Assembly (NCBI GenBank): GCA_029339505.1
Contig: JAQISU010000115.1
Coordinates: 1-64,000, forward strand
DNA from: Unio delphinus
Taxonomy: Eukaryota > Mollusca > Bivalvia > Unionida > Unionidae
Direction: 5' to 3'
Length of the DNA: 64,000 nucleotides
The notes beneath the pieces are model-generated. The model did no database searches, was not told the DNA's origin, and saw only the letters and a program-made list of their open reading frames with translations. Of this stretch, positions 50,196 through 60,686 are shown piece after piece (the first letter of the stretch is position 1; every line of letters begins with the position of its first letter). Made by a program: the position numbers and the translations under genes.

Positions 50196-51703
50196 GTAGC
50201 AGTGTGGTGAACCTAAGCTCTAGGAGACTTTCTATTTCGGAGAAATCACTTTTAGAAAAGGGTTTGAAATTCATTCCAGCACCAAAATATATTGATCACT
50301 GCGAAATTACGAAACCAATTAAAGAATTCACTAGAAAATTAATGATCAATAAATTCTTTCATTCAAAGAAAACTATGATTAAGACGCCTTTCACAGATAA
50401 AAGCAATTGGTGCCCACCGCCTTCAACCCTTACACCATCAATTCGAGAGATAACCGACCGTATCTTTAAAAGGGTTTCTAAGATGCAAATGAGAAGAGAA
50501 ACACCTAATCTTCCGACTAACGAGTTTGCAGCTTTACAAACACTTCGCAATGACTCTGACACTGTTATTAAAAAGGCGGACAAAGGTTCAGCAACGGTTA
50601 TCTTAGATAAAAAGGATTATATTTGGGAAATAGATCGACAACTTGCTAATTCTAAGCATTACAGGAAATTAGATCAACCTATTTATCATACTACAAGTAA
50701 ACAAATAACTAACATCATACATCGGCTGGTAAACAACAAAAAGATCAGTAAAAAACAGGTGCAGTACTTAACACCAGCCGAGAACCCGAGGCCAAGGCAT
50801 ATTTATACTTTACCAAAAATTCACAAAAGCCCCGAATCCTGGTCTATTCCGTTTCAAATTCCACCAGGAAGACCAATAATATCTGATGTGGGGAGTGAAT
50901 CATATCGCATTTCGGAATATATAGACTCATTCTTAGCACCATTGGCAGCTAAACACTCATCATATCTCAGAGATACTACGGACTTTTTAGAAAAAATTAG
51001 AGATATCAAATTACCTTCAAACAGCTTTCTTGCCACTTTGGATGTTGAAAGTATGTACACAAATATTGATATTAAGGATGGATTGAAGGCGGTGTTTAAC
51101 AGTTTCAAGGCGAATCCAAACCCAAGTAGACCAGATTTAGAAATTTTGGAACTATTGAAACTGTGTTTAGAAAACAATGATTTTGAATTTAATGGCAATT
51201 GGTATCTACAAATTTCAGGAACAGCTATGGGAAAGAAATTCGCCCCAAGTTATGCAAATATTTTTATGGCAGAGTGGGAAAAAGCCGCATTCAATAGTTG
51301 TCAACTTCTTCCCGCAGTATATTTAAGGTTTCTGGATGATATTTTTCTGATTTGGACTTATTCCAAGGACGAGTTTGATCAATTTATCCAAACTTTAAAT
51401 AATTTCCATCCTTCCGTAAAACTTAAAGCTATCGTCAGCGACACTTCTGTCGATTTTCTGGATACAACCGTTTTTAAAGGACCCATGTTTGGAAATACCG
51501 GTATTTTAGATACAAAGGTATTCTTTAAGTCCACAGACACACATCAGTTACTGCATAAATCTTCTTTTCACCCTAAGCACACCTTTAAGGGGATCCTAAA
51601 ATCACAAATTATTAGATTTGACAGAATTTGTTCTAGGAAGGTAGATTTTCAGAGGGCTACAAACACACTGTTTAGAGTTTTAAGAACACGAGGGTATTCC
51701 TAG
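50114..51703 (+). CDS. U15 ORF2, reverse transcriptase truncated at codon 530
   Basis: 529 codons with a private I150T change just before the K-K-A-D-K-G motif. Confidence 0.87.
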   Translation: MGTSTQGVQVGFLSSPEGHSQDNETQLGSSVVNLSSRRLSISEKSLLEKGLKFIPAPKYIDHCEITKPIKEFTRKLMINKFFHSKKTMIKTPFTDKSNWCPPPSTLTPSIREITDRIFKRVSKMQMRRETPNLPTNEFAALQTLRNDSDTVIKKADKGSATVILDKKDYIWEIDRQLANSKHYRKLDQPIYHTTSKQITNIIHRLVNNKKISKKQVQYLTPAENPRPRHIYTLPKIHKSPESWSIPFQIPPGRPIISDVGSESYRISEYIDSFLAPLAAKHSSYLRDTTDFLEKIRDIKLPSNSFLATLDVESMYTNIDIKDGLKAVFNSFKANPNPSRPDLEILELLKLCLENNDFEFNGNWYLQISGTAMGKKFAPSYANIFMAEWEKAAFNSCQLLPAVYLRFLDDIFLIWTYSKDEFDQFIQTLNNFHPSVKLKAIVSDTSVDFLDTTVFKGPMFGNTGILDTKVFFKSTDTHQLLHKSSFHPKHTFKGILKSQIIRFDRICSRKVDFQRATNTLFRVLRTRGYS

Positions 51704-52381
51704 CACTTTCTCAGACAAATTAAGAACAATGCAATAGAAAATTTTGATACCAAACTACACGGAGTAGCTAAAGCAAAACCATGTAATAGCAGTCGCTGCA
51801 GCACTTGCCCATTTTTACAGGAAACACACATTTTCAAAAGTCAGCAGACTAATCAAACCTTTTATATTAAGCAAAATCTTTCATGCGATTCTAAAAACGT
51901 CATATACCTCATCACATGTAAGAAATGTGGAATACAATATGTGGGACAGACCAGTCTTACATTAAGAGATAGATTCACTAGACACAGATTTGATATCAGA
52001 CACAAGGCAAATAAAACCGTTCCTAACCATTTTAATACCTCAGACCATTCGATTATCGATTGTTGTATCACGCCAATTGAATATGTAGCGGATAAAGACA
52101 AACTAACGAAAAGAGAACAGTATTGGATACAAAAACTTAAATCATTAATGCCCGGGGGCCTAAATTTACATGAAGAGTTTGAAAAACTAATCCCGTTTGT
52201 CATTACATATAACACAAAAGCAACACAAGTTGCCAAACTAATGAAACAAGGGTATCTCCAAATTCAGCAGATATTCCCAGCCATATTTTCTCATAAATTC
52301 ATTACAGCTTATTGCAGAAATAAAAATTTAAGTGACTTCATTGTCAGAAGTAAGTTAAAGAGCGAAAGTAATTCTCCCTAG
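51704..52381 (+). pseudogene. U15 untranslated GIY-YIG tail
   Basis: Frame open to the normal stop; N648I as in U6, and Q716. Confidence 0.8.
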
Positions 52382-52400
52382 GCCAGAGCTTATTAGGGTC

Positions 52401-52436
52401 CCCTAACCCTAATCCTAACTCTAAACCTAACCCTAA
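52401..52436 (+). repeat. Telomeric tract U15/U16, 6 hexamers
   Basis: Five fixed hexamers plus one CCCTAA. Confidence 0.97.
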
Positions 52437-52637
52437 CTCGATACAATACAGGAATACCAACGGATTGTCAAGTCTTTCACAACAGCTCCACCTAGACAAC
52501 AAACTGACTCCACTAGGGACCCACAAACAACTAACAAAACTGTCAACAATAAAGGGGTCAGCAGTGCATGGGACGTTAATCAATGGATCCCGAAGAACCC
52601 GAGGAGCCATCAGCGAAAATTAAGCCCGCAAAAACCA

Positions 52638-53678
52638 TTGGATAATCCGATTAAACTAAATAACAGGTTCCTACCACTACAGGTTTTAGATACACCACCG
52701 AACCGAAAACCCGAAAACCAACTAACATCGAATCCAAGACCAAACGCACAAATCGTTAACTCTGAAAAGCAACAACATCGAGTACCAAGTTCGAACCCTA
52801 CGAAGCCAACATTGACAAGCACCTTCTCAACAACACCACTGAACACGCCGAAGGACACAACACCAACAACATCAGGTCTTGTCAAACCATTGGGGGACGC
52901 TCTAAGTGGTCTAATAACACCAAGGACTCCTTCTCCAAAGCCGAATAGGACACCAGGCCGACGATCACGGTCCCCTAGCCGCTCACCATCTCCCAGCAGC
53001 TCACGCTCGATGTCACCATGCTACCCTGTGCAGACGTATGCTGCCGTTACACTATCACCACCGAAGGTAACACGATTTACACGACACCGTGGCAACAAAG
53101 CGGAATGGAAATTACCGAGATTTACCCATTCAACAGTGATAATTGGAGACTCAAACGTATCCCGAATTAGGAATGAAACTGGCAACAAACACCTACAAAT
53201 TGAGTCGTATCCGGGAGCAAGAATATGTCATTTTCAAGCCATGTTTAGGAATTACCAACACCAAGACAAACCAAAGGAAATAATTATTCACGTAGGGATT
53301 AATGACAGGGATAACAACAACAACACCGGAGTGGCGCAAAGCATGACGAATTTAGCACAGATCGCTAAAGCAACATTCCCAGACTCGGAAATATTCCTGG
53401 CACAAACCCCAGTTTCCAACACCATGGATGAAATAAGACCACGAGAAGCGTTCAACATCAGGAAACTCAACGAACATTTGACTAAAATCACGGTGCAAGG
53501 AGTAAGCCACCTAGATAGCAACATCAGGGGTGGTTGCTTTTTTGAGTCAGACGGGATTCATTGGTGCCCCAGAACAGCCAACAGCATCGTCAATAAATGG
53601 GTACATCAACTCAGGGTGTACAAGTCGGTTTTTTGTCCAGTCCAGAAGGGCACAGCCAGGACAATGAAACACAATTAG
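52638..53678 (+). CDS. U16 ORF1, SGNH/GDSL-like hydrolase
   Basis: Protein identical to U3 ORF1, with one silent G-to-A change near 52751. Confidence 0.78.
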   Translation: MDNPIKLNNRFLPLQVLDTPPNRKPENQLTSNPRPNAQIVNSEKQQHRVPSSNPTKPTLTSTFSTTPLNTPKDTTPTTSGLVKPLGDALSGLITPRTPSPKPNRTPGRRSRSPSRSPSPSSSRSMSPCYPVQTYAAVTLSPPKVTRFTRHRGNKAEWKLPRFTHSTVIIGDSNVSRIRNETGNKHLQIESYPGARICHFQAMFRNYQHQDKPKEIIIHVGINDRDNNNNTGVAQSMTNLAQIAKATFPDSEIFLAQTPVSNTMDEIRPREAFNIRKLNEHLTKITVQGVSHLDSNIRGGCFFESDGIHWCPRTANSIVNKWVHQLRVYKSVFCPVQKGTARTMKHN

Positions 53679-55864
53679 GTAGCAGTGTCGTGAACCTAAG
53701 CTCTAGGAGACTTTCTATTTCGGAGAAATCACTTTTAGAAAAGGGTTTGAAATTCATTCCAGCACCAAAATATATTGATCACTGCGAAATTACGAAACCA
53801 ATTAAAGAATTCACTAGAAAATTAATGATCAATAAATTCTTTCATTCAAAGAAAACTATGATTAAGACGCCTTTCACAGATAAAAGCAATTGGTGCCCAC
53901 CGCCTTCAACCCTTACACCATCAATTCGAGAGATAACCGACCGTATCTTTAAAAGGGTTTCTAAGATGCAAATGAGAAGAGAAACACCTAATCTTCCGAC
54001 TAACGAGTTTGCAGCTTTACAAACACTTCGCAATGACTCTGACATTGTTATTAAAAAGGCGGACAAAGGTTCAGCAACGGTTATCTTAGATAAAAAGGAT
54101 TATATTTGGGAAATAGATCGACAACTTGCTAATTCTAAGCATTACAGGAAATTAGATCAACCTATTTATCATACTACAAGTAAACAAATAACTAACATCA
54201 TACATCGGCTGGTAAACAACAAAAAGATCAGTAAAAAACAGGTGCAGTACTTAACACCAGCCGAGAACCCGAGGCCAAGGCATATTTATACTTTACCAAA
54301 AATTCACAAAAGCCCCGAATCCTGGTCTATTCCGTTTCAAATTCCACCAGGAAGACCAATAATATCTGATGTGGGGAGTGAATCATATCGCATTTCGGAA
54401 TATATAGACTCATTCTTAGCACCATTGGCAGCTAAACACTCATCATATCTCAGAGATACTACGGACTTTTTAGAAAAAATTAGAGATATCAAATTACCTT
54501 CAAACAGCTTTCTTGCCACTTTGGATGTTGAAAGTATGTACACAAATATTGATATTAAGGATGGATTGAAGGCGGTGTTTAACAGTTTCAAGGCGAATCC
54601 AAACCCAAGTAGACCAGATTTAGAAATTTTGGAACTATTGAAACTGTGTTTAGAAAACAATGATTTTGAATTTAATGGCAATTGGTATCTACAAATTTCA
54701 GGAACAGCTATGGGAAAGAAATTCGCCCCAAGTTATGCAAATATTTTTATGGCAGAGTGGGAAAAAGCCGCATTCAATAGTTGTCAACTTCTTCCCGCAG
54801 TATATTTAAGGTTTCTGGATGATATTTTTCTGATTTGGACTTATTCCAAGGACGAGTTTGATCAATTTATCCAAACTTTAAATAATTTCCATCCTTCCGT
54901 AAAACTTAAAGCTATCGTCAGCGACACTTCTGTCGATTTTCTGGATACAACCGTTTTTAAAGGACCCATGTTTGGAAATACCGGTATTTTAGATACAAAG
55001 GTATTCTTTAAGTCCACAGACACACATCAGTTACTGCATAAATCTTCTTTTCACCCTAAGCACACCTTTAAGGGGATCCTAAAATCACAAATTATTAGAT
55101 TTGACAGAATTTGTTCTAGGAAGGTAGATTTTCAGAGGGCTACAAACACACTGTTTAGAGTTTTAAGAACACGAGGGTATTCCAAGCACTTTCTCAGACA
55201 AATTAAGAACAATGCAATAGAAAATTTTGATACCAAACTACACGGAGTAGCTAAAGCAAAACCATGTAATAGCAGTCGCTGCAGCACTTGCCCATTTTTA
55301 CAGGAAACACACATTTTCAAAAGTCAGCAGACTAATCAAACCTTTTATATTAAGCAAAATCTTTCATGCGATTCTAAAAACGTCATATACCTCATCACAT
55401 GTAAGAAATGTGGAATACAATATGTGGGACAGACCAGTCTTACATTAAGAGATAGATTCACTAGACACAGATTTGATATCAGACACAAGGCAAATAAAAC
55501 CGTTCCTAACCATTTTAATACCTCAGACCATTCGATTAACGATTGTTGTATCACGCCAATTGAATATGTAGCGGATAAAGACAAACTAACGAAAAGAGAA
55601 CAGTATTGGATACAAAAACTTAAATCATTAATGCCCGGGGGCCTAAATTTACATGAAGAGTTTGAAAAACTAATCCCGTTTGTCATTACATATAACACAA
55701 AAGCAACACAAGTTGCCAAACTAATGAAACAAGGGTATCTCGAAATTCAGCAGATATTCCCAGCCATATTTTCTCATAAATTCATTACAGCTTATTGCAG
55801 AAATAAAAATTTAAGTGACTTCATTGTCAGAAGTAAGTTAAAGAGCGAAAGTAATTCTCCCTAG
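53597..55864 (+). CDS. U16 ORF2, PLE reverse transcriptase with GIY-YIG endonuclease
   Basis: 755 codons, protein as U4 ORF2 (E716). Confidence 0.94.
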   Translation: MGTSTQGVQVGFLSSPEGHSQDNETQLGSSVVNLSSRRLSISEKSLLEKGLKFIPAPKYIDHCEITKPIKEFTRKLMINKFFHSKKTMIKTPFTDKSNWCPPPSTLTPSIREITDRIFKRVSKMQMRRETPNLPTNEFAALQTLRNDSDIVIKKADKGSATVILDKKDYIWEIDRQLANSKHYRKLDQPIYHTTSKQITNIIHRLVNNKKISKKQVQYLTPAENPRPRHIYTLPKIHKSPESWSIPFQIPPGRPIISDVGSESYRISEYIDSFLAPLAAKHSSYLRDTTDFLEKIRDIKLPSNSFLATLDVESMYTNIDIKDGLKAVFNSFKANPNPSRPDLEILELLKLCLENNDFEFNGNWYLQISGTAMGKKFAPSYANIFMAEWEKAAFNSCQLLPAVYLRFLDDIFLIWTYSKDEFDQFIQTLNNFHPSVKLKAIVSDTSVDFLDTTVFKGPMFGNTGILDTKVFFKSTDTHQLLHKSSFHPKHTFKGILKSQIIRFDRICSRKVDFQRATNTLFRVLRTRGYSKHFLRQIKNNAIENFDTKLHGVAKAKPCNSSRCSTCPFLQETHIFKSQQTNQTFYIKQNLSCDSKNVIYLITCKKCGIQYVGQTSLTLRDRFTRHRFDIRHKANKTVPNHFNTSDHSINDCCITPIEYVADKDKLTKREQYWIQKLKSLMPGGLNLHEEFEKLIPFVITYNTKATQVAKLMKQGYLEIQQIFPAIFSHKFITAYCRNKNLSDFIVRSKLKSESNSP

Positions 55865-55883
55865 GCCAGAGCTTATTAGGGTC

Positions 55884-55961
55884 CCCTAACCCTAATCCTA
55901 ACTCTAAACCTAACCCTAACCCTAACCCTAACCCTAACCCTAACCCTAACCCTAACCCTAA
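55884..55961 (+). repeat. Telomeric tract U16/U17, 13 hexamers
   Basis: Five fixed hexamers plus eight CCCTAA. Confidence 0.97.
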
Positions 55962-56162
55962 CTCGATACAATACAGGAATACCAACGGATTGTCAAGTTT
56001 TTCACAACAGCTCCACCTAGACAACAAACTGACTCCACTAGGGACCCACAAACAACTAACAAAACTGTCAACAATAAAGGGGTCAGCAGTGCATGGGACG
56101 TTAATCAATGGATCCCGAAGAACCCGAGGAGCCATCAGCGAAAATTAAGCCCGCAAAAACCA

Positions 56163-57203
56163 TTGGATAATCCGATTAAACTAAATAACAGGTTCCTACC
56201 ACTACAGGTTTTAGATACACCACCGAACCGAAAACCCGAAAACCAACTAACATCGAATCCAAGACCAAACGCACAGATCGTTAACTCTGAAAAGCAACAA
56301 CATCGAGTACCAAGTTCGAACCCTACGAAGCCAACATTGACAAGCACCTTCTCAACAACACCACTGAACGCGCCGAAGGACACAACACCAACAACATCAG
56401 GTCTTGTCAAACCATTGGGGGACGCTCTAAGTGGTCTAATAACACCAAGGACTCCTTCTCCAAAGCCGAATAGGACACCAGGCCGACGATCACGGTCCCC
56501 TAGCCGCTCACCATCTCCCAGCAGCTCACGCTCGATGTCACCATGCTACCCTGTGCAGACGTATGCTGCCGTTACACTATCACCACCGAAGGTAACACGA
56601 TTTACACGACACCGTGGCAACAAAGCGGAATGGAAATTACCGAGATTTACCCATTCAACAGTGATAATTGGAGACTCAAACGTATCCCGAATTAGGAATG
56701 AAACTGGCAACAAACACCTACAAATTGAGTCGTATCCGGGAGCAAGAATATGTCATTTTCAAGCCATGTTTAGGAATTACCAACACCAAGACAAACCAAA
56801 GGAAATAATTATTCACGTAGGGATTAATGACAGGGATAACAACAACAACACCGGAGTGGCGCAAAGCATGACGAATTTAGCACAGATCGCTAAAGCAACA
56901 TTCCCAGACTCGGAAATATTCCTGGCACAAACCCCAGTTTCCAACACCATGGATGAAATAAGACCACGAGAAGCGTTCAACATCAGGAAACTCAACGAAC
57001 ATTTGACTAAAATCACGGTGCAAGGAGTAAGCCACCTAGATAGCAACATCAGGGGTGGTTGCTTTTTTGAGTCAGACGGGATTCATTGGTGCCCCAGAAC
57101 AGCCAACAGCATCGTCAATAAATGGGTACATCAACTCAGGGTGTACAAGTCGGTTTTTTGTCCAGTCCAGAAGGGCACAGCCAGGACAATGAAACACAAT
57201 TAG
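56163..57203 (+). CDS. U17 ORF1, SGNH/GDSL-like hydrolase
   Basis: Private T70A in the low-complexity region; hydrolase domain unchanged. Confidence 0.77.
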   Translation: MDNPIKLNNRFLPLQVLDTPPNRKPENQLTSNPRPNAQIVNSEKQQHRVPSSNPTKPTLTSTFSTTPLNAPKDTTPTTSGLVKPLGDALSGLITPRTPSPKPNRTPGRRSRSPSRSPSPSSSRSMSPCYPVQTYAAVTLSPPKVTRFTRHRGNKAEWKLPRFTHSTVIIGDSNVSRIRNETGNKHLQIESYPGARICHFQAMFRNYQHQDKPKEIIIHVGINDRDNNNNTGVAQSMTNLAQIAKATFPDSEIFLAQTPVSNTMDEIRPREAFNIRKLNEHLTKITVQGVSHLDSNIRGGCFFESDGIHWCPRTANSIVNKWVHQLRVYKSVFCPVQKGTARTMKHN

Positions 57204-59389
57204 GTAGCAGTGTCGTGAACCTAAGCTCTAGGAGACTTTCTATTTCGGAGAAATCACTTTTAGAAAAGGGTTTGAAATTCATTCCAGCACCAAAATATAT
57301 TGATCACTGCGAAATTACGAAACCAATTAAAGGATTCACTAGAAAATTAATGATCAATAAATTCTTTCATTCAAAGAAAACTATGATTAAGACGCCTTTC
57401 ACAGATAAAAGCAATTGGTGCCCACCGCCTTCAACCCTTACACCATCAATTCGAGAGATAACCGACCGTATCTTTAAAAGGGTTTCTAAGATGCAAATGA
57501 GAAGAGAAACACCTAATCTTCCGACTAACGAGTTTGCAGCTTTACAAACACTTCGCAATGACTCTGACATTGTTATTAAAAAGGCGGACAAAGGTTCAGC
57601 AACGGTTATCTTAGATAAAAAGGATTATATTTGGGAAATAGATCGACAACTTGCTAATTCTAAGCATTACAGGAAATTAGATCAACCTATTTATCATACT
57701 ACAAGTAAACAAATAACTAACATCATACATCGGCTGGTAAACAACAAAAAGATCAGTAAAAAACAGGTGCAGTACTTAACACCAGCCGAGAACCCGAGGC
57801 CAAGGCATATTTATACTTTACCAAAAATTCACAAAAGCCCCGAATCCTGGTCTATTCCGTTTCAAATTCCACCAGGAAGACCAATAATATCTGATGTGGG
57901 GAGTGAATCATATCGCATTTCGGAATATATAGACTCATTCTTAGCACCATTGGCAGCTAAACACTCATCATATCTCAGAGATACTACGGACTTTTTAGAA
58001 AAAATTAGAGATATCAAATTACCTTCAAACAGCTTTCTTGCCACTTTGGATGTTGAAAGTATGTACACAAATATTGATATTAAGGATGGATTGAAGGCGG
58101 TGTTTAACAGTTTCAAGGCGAATCCAAACCCAAGTAGACCAGATTTAGAAATTTTGGAACTATTGAAACTGTGTTTAGAAAACAATGATTTTGAATTTAA
58201 TGGCAATTGGTATCTACAAATTTCAGGAACAGCTATGGGAAAGAAATTCGCCCCAAGTTATGCAAATATTTTTATGGCAGAGTGGGAAAAAGCCGCATTC
58301 AATAGTTGTCAACTTCTTCCCGCAGTATATTTAAGGTTTCTGGATGATATTTTTCTGATTTGGACTTATTCCAAGGACGAGTTTGATCAATTTATCCAAA
58401 CTTTAAATAATTTCCATCCTTCCGTAAAACTTAAAGCTATCGTCAGCGACACTTCTGTCGATTTTCTGGATACAACCGTTTTTAAAGGACCCATGTTTGG
58501 AAATACCGGTATTTTAGATACAAAGGTATTCTTTAAGTCCACAGACACACATCAGTTACTGCATAAATCTTCTTTTCACCCTAAGCACACCTTTAAGGGG
58601 ATCCTAAAATCACAAATTATTAGATTTGACAGAATTTGTTCTAGGAAGGTAGATTTTCAGAGGGCTACAAACACACTGTTTAGAGTTTTAAGAACACGAG
58701 GGTATTCCAAGCACTTTCTCAGACAAATTAAGAACAATGCAATAGAAAATTTTGATACCAAACTACACGGAGTAGCTAAAGCAAAACCATGTAATAGCAG
58801 TCGCTGCAGCACTTGCCCATTTTTACAGGAAACACACATTTTCAAAAGTCAGCAGACTAATCAAACCTTTTATATTAAGCAAAATCTTTCATGCGATTCT
58901 AAAAACGTCATATACCTCATCACATGTAAGAAATGTGGAATACAATATGTGGGACAGACCAGTCTTACATTAAGAGATAGATTCACTAGACACAGATTTG
59001 ATATCAGACACAAGGCAAATAAAACCGTTCCTAACCATTTTAATACCTCAGACCATTCGATTAACGATTGTTGTATCACGCCAATTGAATATGTAGCGGA
59101 TAAAGACAAACTAACGAAAAGAGAACAGTATTGGATACAAAAACTTAAATCATTAATGCCCGGGGGCCTAAATTTACATGAAGAGTTTGAAAAACTAATC
59201 CCGTTTGTCATTACATATAACACAAAAGCAACACAAGTTGCCAAACTAATGAAACAAGGGTATCTCCAAATTCAGCAGATATTCCCAGCCATATTTTCTC
59301 ATAAATTCATTACAGCTTATTGCAGAAATAAAAATTTAAGTGACTTCATTGTCAGAAGTAAGTTAAAGAGCGAAAGTAATTCTCCCTAG
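57122..59389 (+). CDS. U17 ORF2, PLE reverse transcriptase with GIY-YIG endonuclease
   Basis: 755 codons with private E71G in the N-terminal region. K530 is present and residue 716 is Q, so it is an intact member of the Q716/short-tract lineage, with U3. Confidence 0.94.
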   Translation: MGTSTQGVQVGFLSSPEGHSQDNETQLGSSVVNLSSRRLSISEKSLLEKGLKFIPAPKYIDHCEITKPIKGFTRKLMINKFFHSKKTMIKTPFTDKSNWCPPPSTLTPSIREITDRIFKRVSKMQMRRETPNLPTNEFAALQTLRNDSDIVIKKADKGSATVILDKKDYIWEIDRQLANSKHYRKLDQPIYHTTSKQITNIIHRLVNNKKISKKQVQYLTPAENPRPRHIYTLPKIHKSPESWSIPFQIPPGRPIISDVGSESYRISEYIDSFLAPLAAKHSSYLRDTTDFLEKIRDIKLPSNSFLATLDVESMYTNIDIKDGLKAVFNSFKANPNPSRPDLEILELLKLCLENNDFEFNGNWYLQISGTAMGKKFAPSYANIFMAEWEKAAFNSCQLLPAVYLRFLDDIFLIWTYSKDEFDQFIQTLNNFHPSVKLKAIVSDTSVDFLDTTVFKGPMFGNTGILDTKVFFKSTDTHQLLHKSSFHPKHTFKGILKSQIIRFDRICSRKVDFQRATNTLFRVLRTRGYSKHFLRQIKNNAIENFDTKLHGVAKAKPCNSSRCSTCPFLQETHIFKSQQTNQTFYIKQNLSCDSKNVIYLITCKKCGIQYVGQTSLTLRDRFTRHRFDIRHKANKTVPNHFNTSDHSINDCCITPIEYVADKDKLTKREQYWIQKLKSLMPGGLNLHEEFEKLIPFVITYNTKATQVAKLMKQGYLQIQQIFPAIFSHKFITAYCRNKNLSDFIVRSKLKSESNSP

Positions 59390-59408
59390 GCCAGAGCTTA
59401 TTAGGGTC

Positions 59409-59444
59409 CCCTAACCCTAATCCTAACTCTAAACCTAACCCTAA
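59409..59444 (+). repeat. Telomeric tract U17/U18, 6 hexamers
   Basis: Five fixed hexamers plus one CCCTAA. Confidence 0.97.
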
Positions 59445-59645
59445 CTCGATACAATACAGGAATACCAACGGATTGTCAAGTCTTTCACAACAGCTCCACC
59501 TAGACAACAAACTGACTCCACTAGGGACCCACAAACAACTAACAAAACTGTCAACAATAAAGGGGTCAGCAGTGCATGGGACGTTAATCAATGGATCCCG
59601 AAGAACCCGAGGAGCCATCAGCGAAAATTAAGCCCGCAAAAACCA

Positions 59646-60686
59646 TTGGATAATCCGATTAAACTAAATAACAGGTTCCTACCACTACAGGTTTTAGATA
59701 CACCACCGAACCGAAAACCCGAAAACCAACTAACATCGAATCCAAGACCAAACGCACAGATCGTTAACTCTGAAAAGCAACAACATCGAGTACCAAGTTC
59801 GAACCCTACGAAGCCAACATTGACAAGCACCTTCTCAACAACACCACTGAACACGCCGAAGGACACAACACCAACAACATCAGGTCTTGTCAAACCATTG
59901 GGGGACGCTCTAAGTGGTCTAATAACACCAAGGACTCCTTCTCCAAAGCCGAATAGGACACCAGGCCGACGATCACGGTCCCCTAGCCGCTCACCATCTC
60001 CCAGCAGCTCACGCTCGATGTCACCATGCTACCCTGTGCAGACGTATGCTGCCGTTACACTATCACCACCGAAGGTAACACGATTTACACGACACCGTGG
60101 CAACAAAGCGGAATGGAAATTACCGAGATTTACCCATTCAACAGTGATAATTGGAGACTCAAACGTATCCCGAATTAGGAATGAAACTGGCAACAAACAC
60201 CTACAAATTGAGTCGTATCCGGGAGCAAGAATATGTCATTTTCAAGCCATGTTTAGGAATTACCAACACCAAGACAAACCAAAGGAAATAATTATTCACG
60301 TAGGGATTAATGACAGGGATAACAACAACAACACCGGAGTGGCGCAAAGCATGACGAATTTAGCACAGATCGCTAAAGCAACATTCCCAGACTCGGAAAT
60401 ATTCCTGGCACAAACCCCAGTTTCCAACACCATGGATGAAATAAGACCACGAGAAGCGTTCAACATCAGGAAACTCAACGAACATTTGACTAAAATCACG
60501 GTGCAAGGAGTAAGCCACCTAGATAGCAACATCAGGGGTGGTTGCTTTTTTGAGTCAGACGGGATTCATTGGTGCCCCAGAACAGCCAACAGCATCGTCA
60601 ATAAATGGGTACATCAACTCAGGGTGTACAAGTCGGTTTTTTGTCCAGTCCAGAAGGGCACAGCCAGGACAATGAAACACAATTAG
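59646..60686 (+). CDS. U18 ORF1, SGNH/GDSL-like hydrolase
   Basis: Protein identical to U3 ORF1. Confidence 0.77.
   Translation: MDNPIKLNNRFLPLQVLDTPPNRKPENQLTSNPRPNAQIVNSEKQQHRVPSSNPTKPTLTSTFSTTPLNTPKDTTPTTSGLVKPLGDALSGLITPRTPSPKPNRTPGRRSRSPSRSPSPSSSRSMSPCYPVQTYAAVTLSPPKVTRFTRHRGNKAEWKLPRFTHSTVIIGDSNVSRIRNETGNKHLQIESYPGARICHFQAMFRNYQHQDKPKEIIIHVGINDRDNNNNTGVAQSMTNLAQIAKATFPDSEIFLAQTPVSNTMDEIRPREAFNIRKLNEHLTKITVQGVSHLDSNIRGGCFFESDGIHWCPRTANSIVNKWVHQLRVYKSVFCPVQKGTARTMKHN

Larger units (their letters stand above)
48954..52436 (+). mobile_element. PLE unit U15
   Basis: 3483 bp; counterpart of U6 (codon-31 GTG, codon-530 stop, N648I, short tract). Confidence 0.96.
52437..55961 (+). mobile_element. 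PLE unit U16
   Basis: 3525 bp, both ORFs open; E716/long-tract lineage. Confidence 0.96.
55962..59444 (+). mobile_element. PLE unit U17
   Basis: 3483 bp. It has the leader C-to-T change (55999) of U8 and U11 but an uninterrupted ORF2. Confidence 0.96.
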
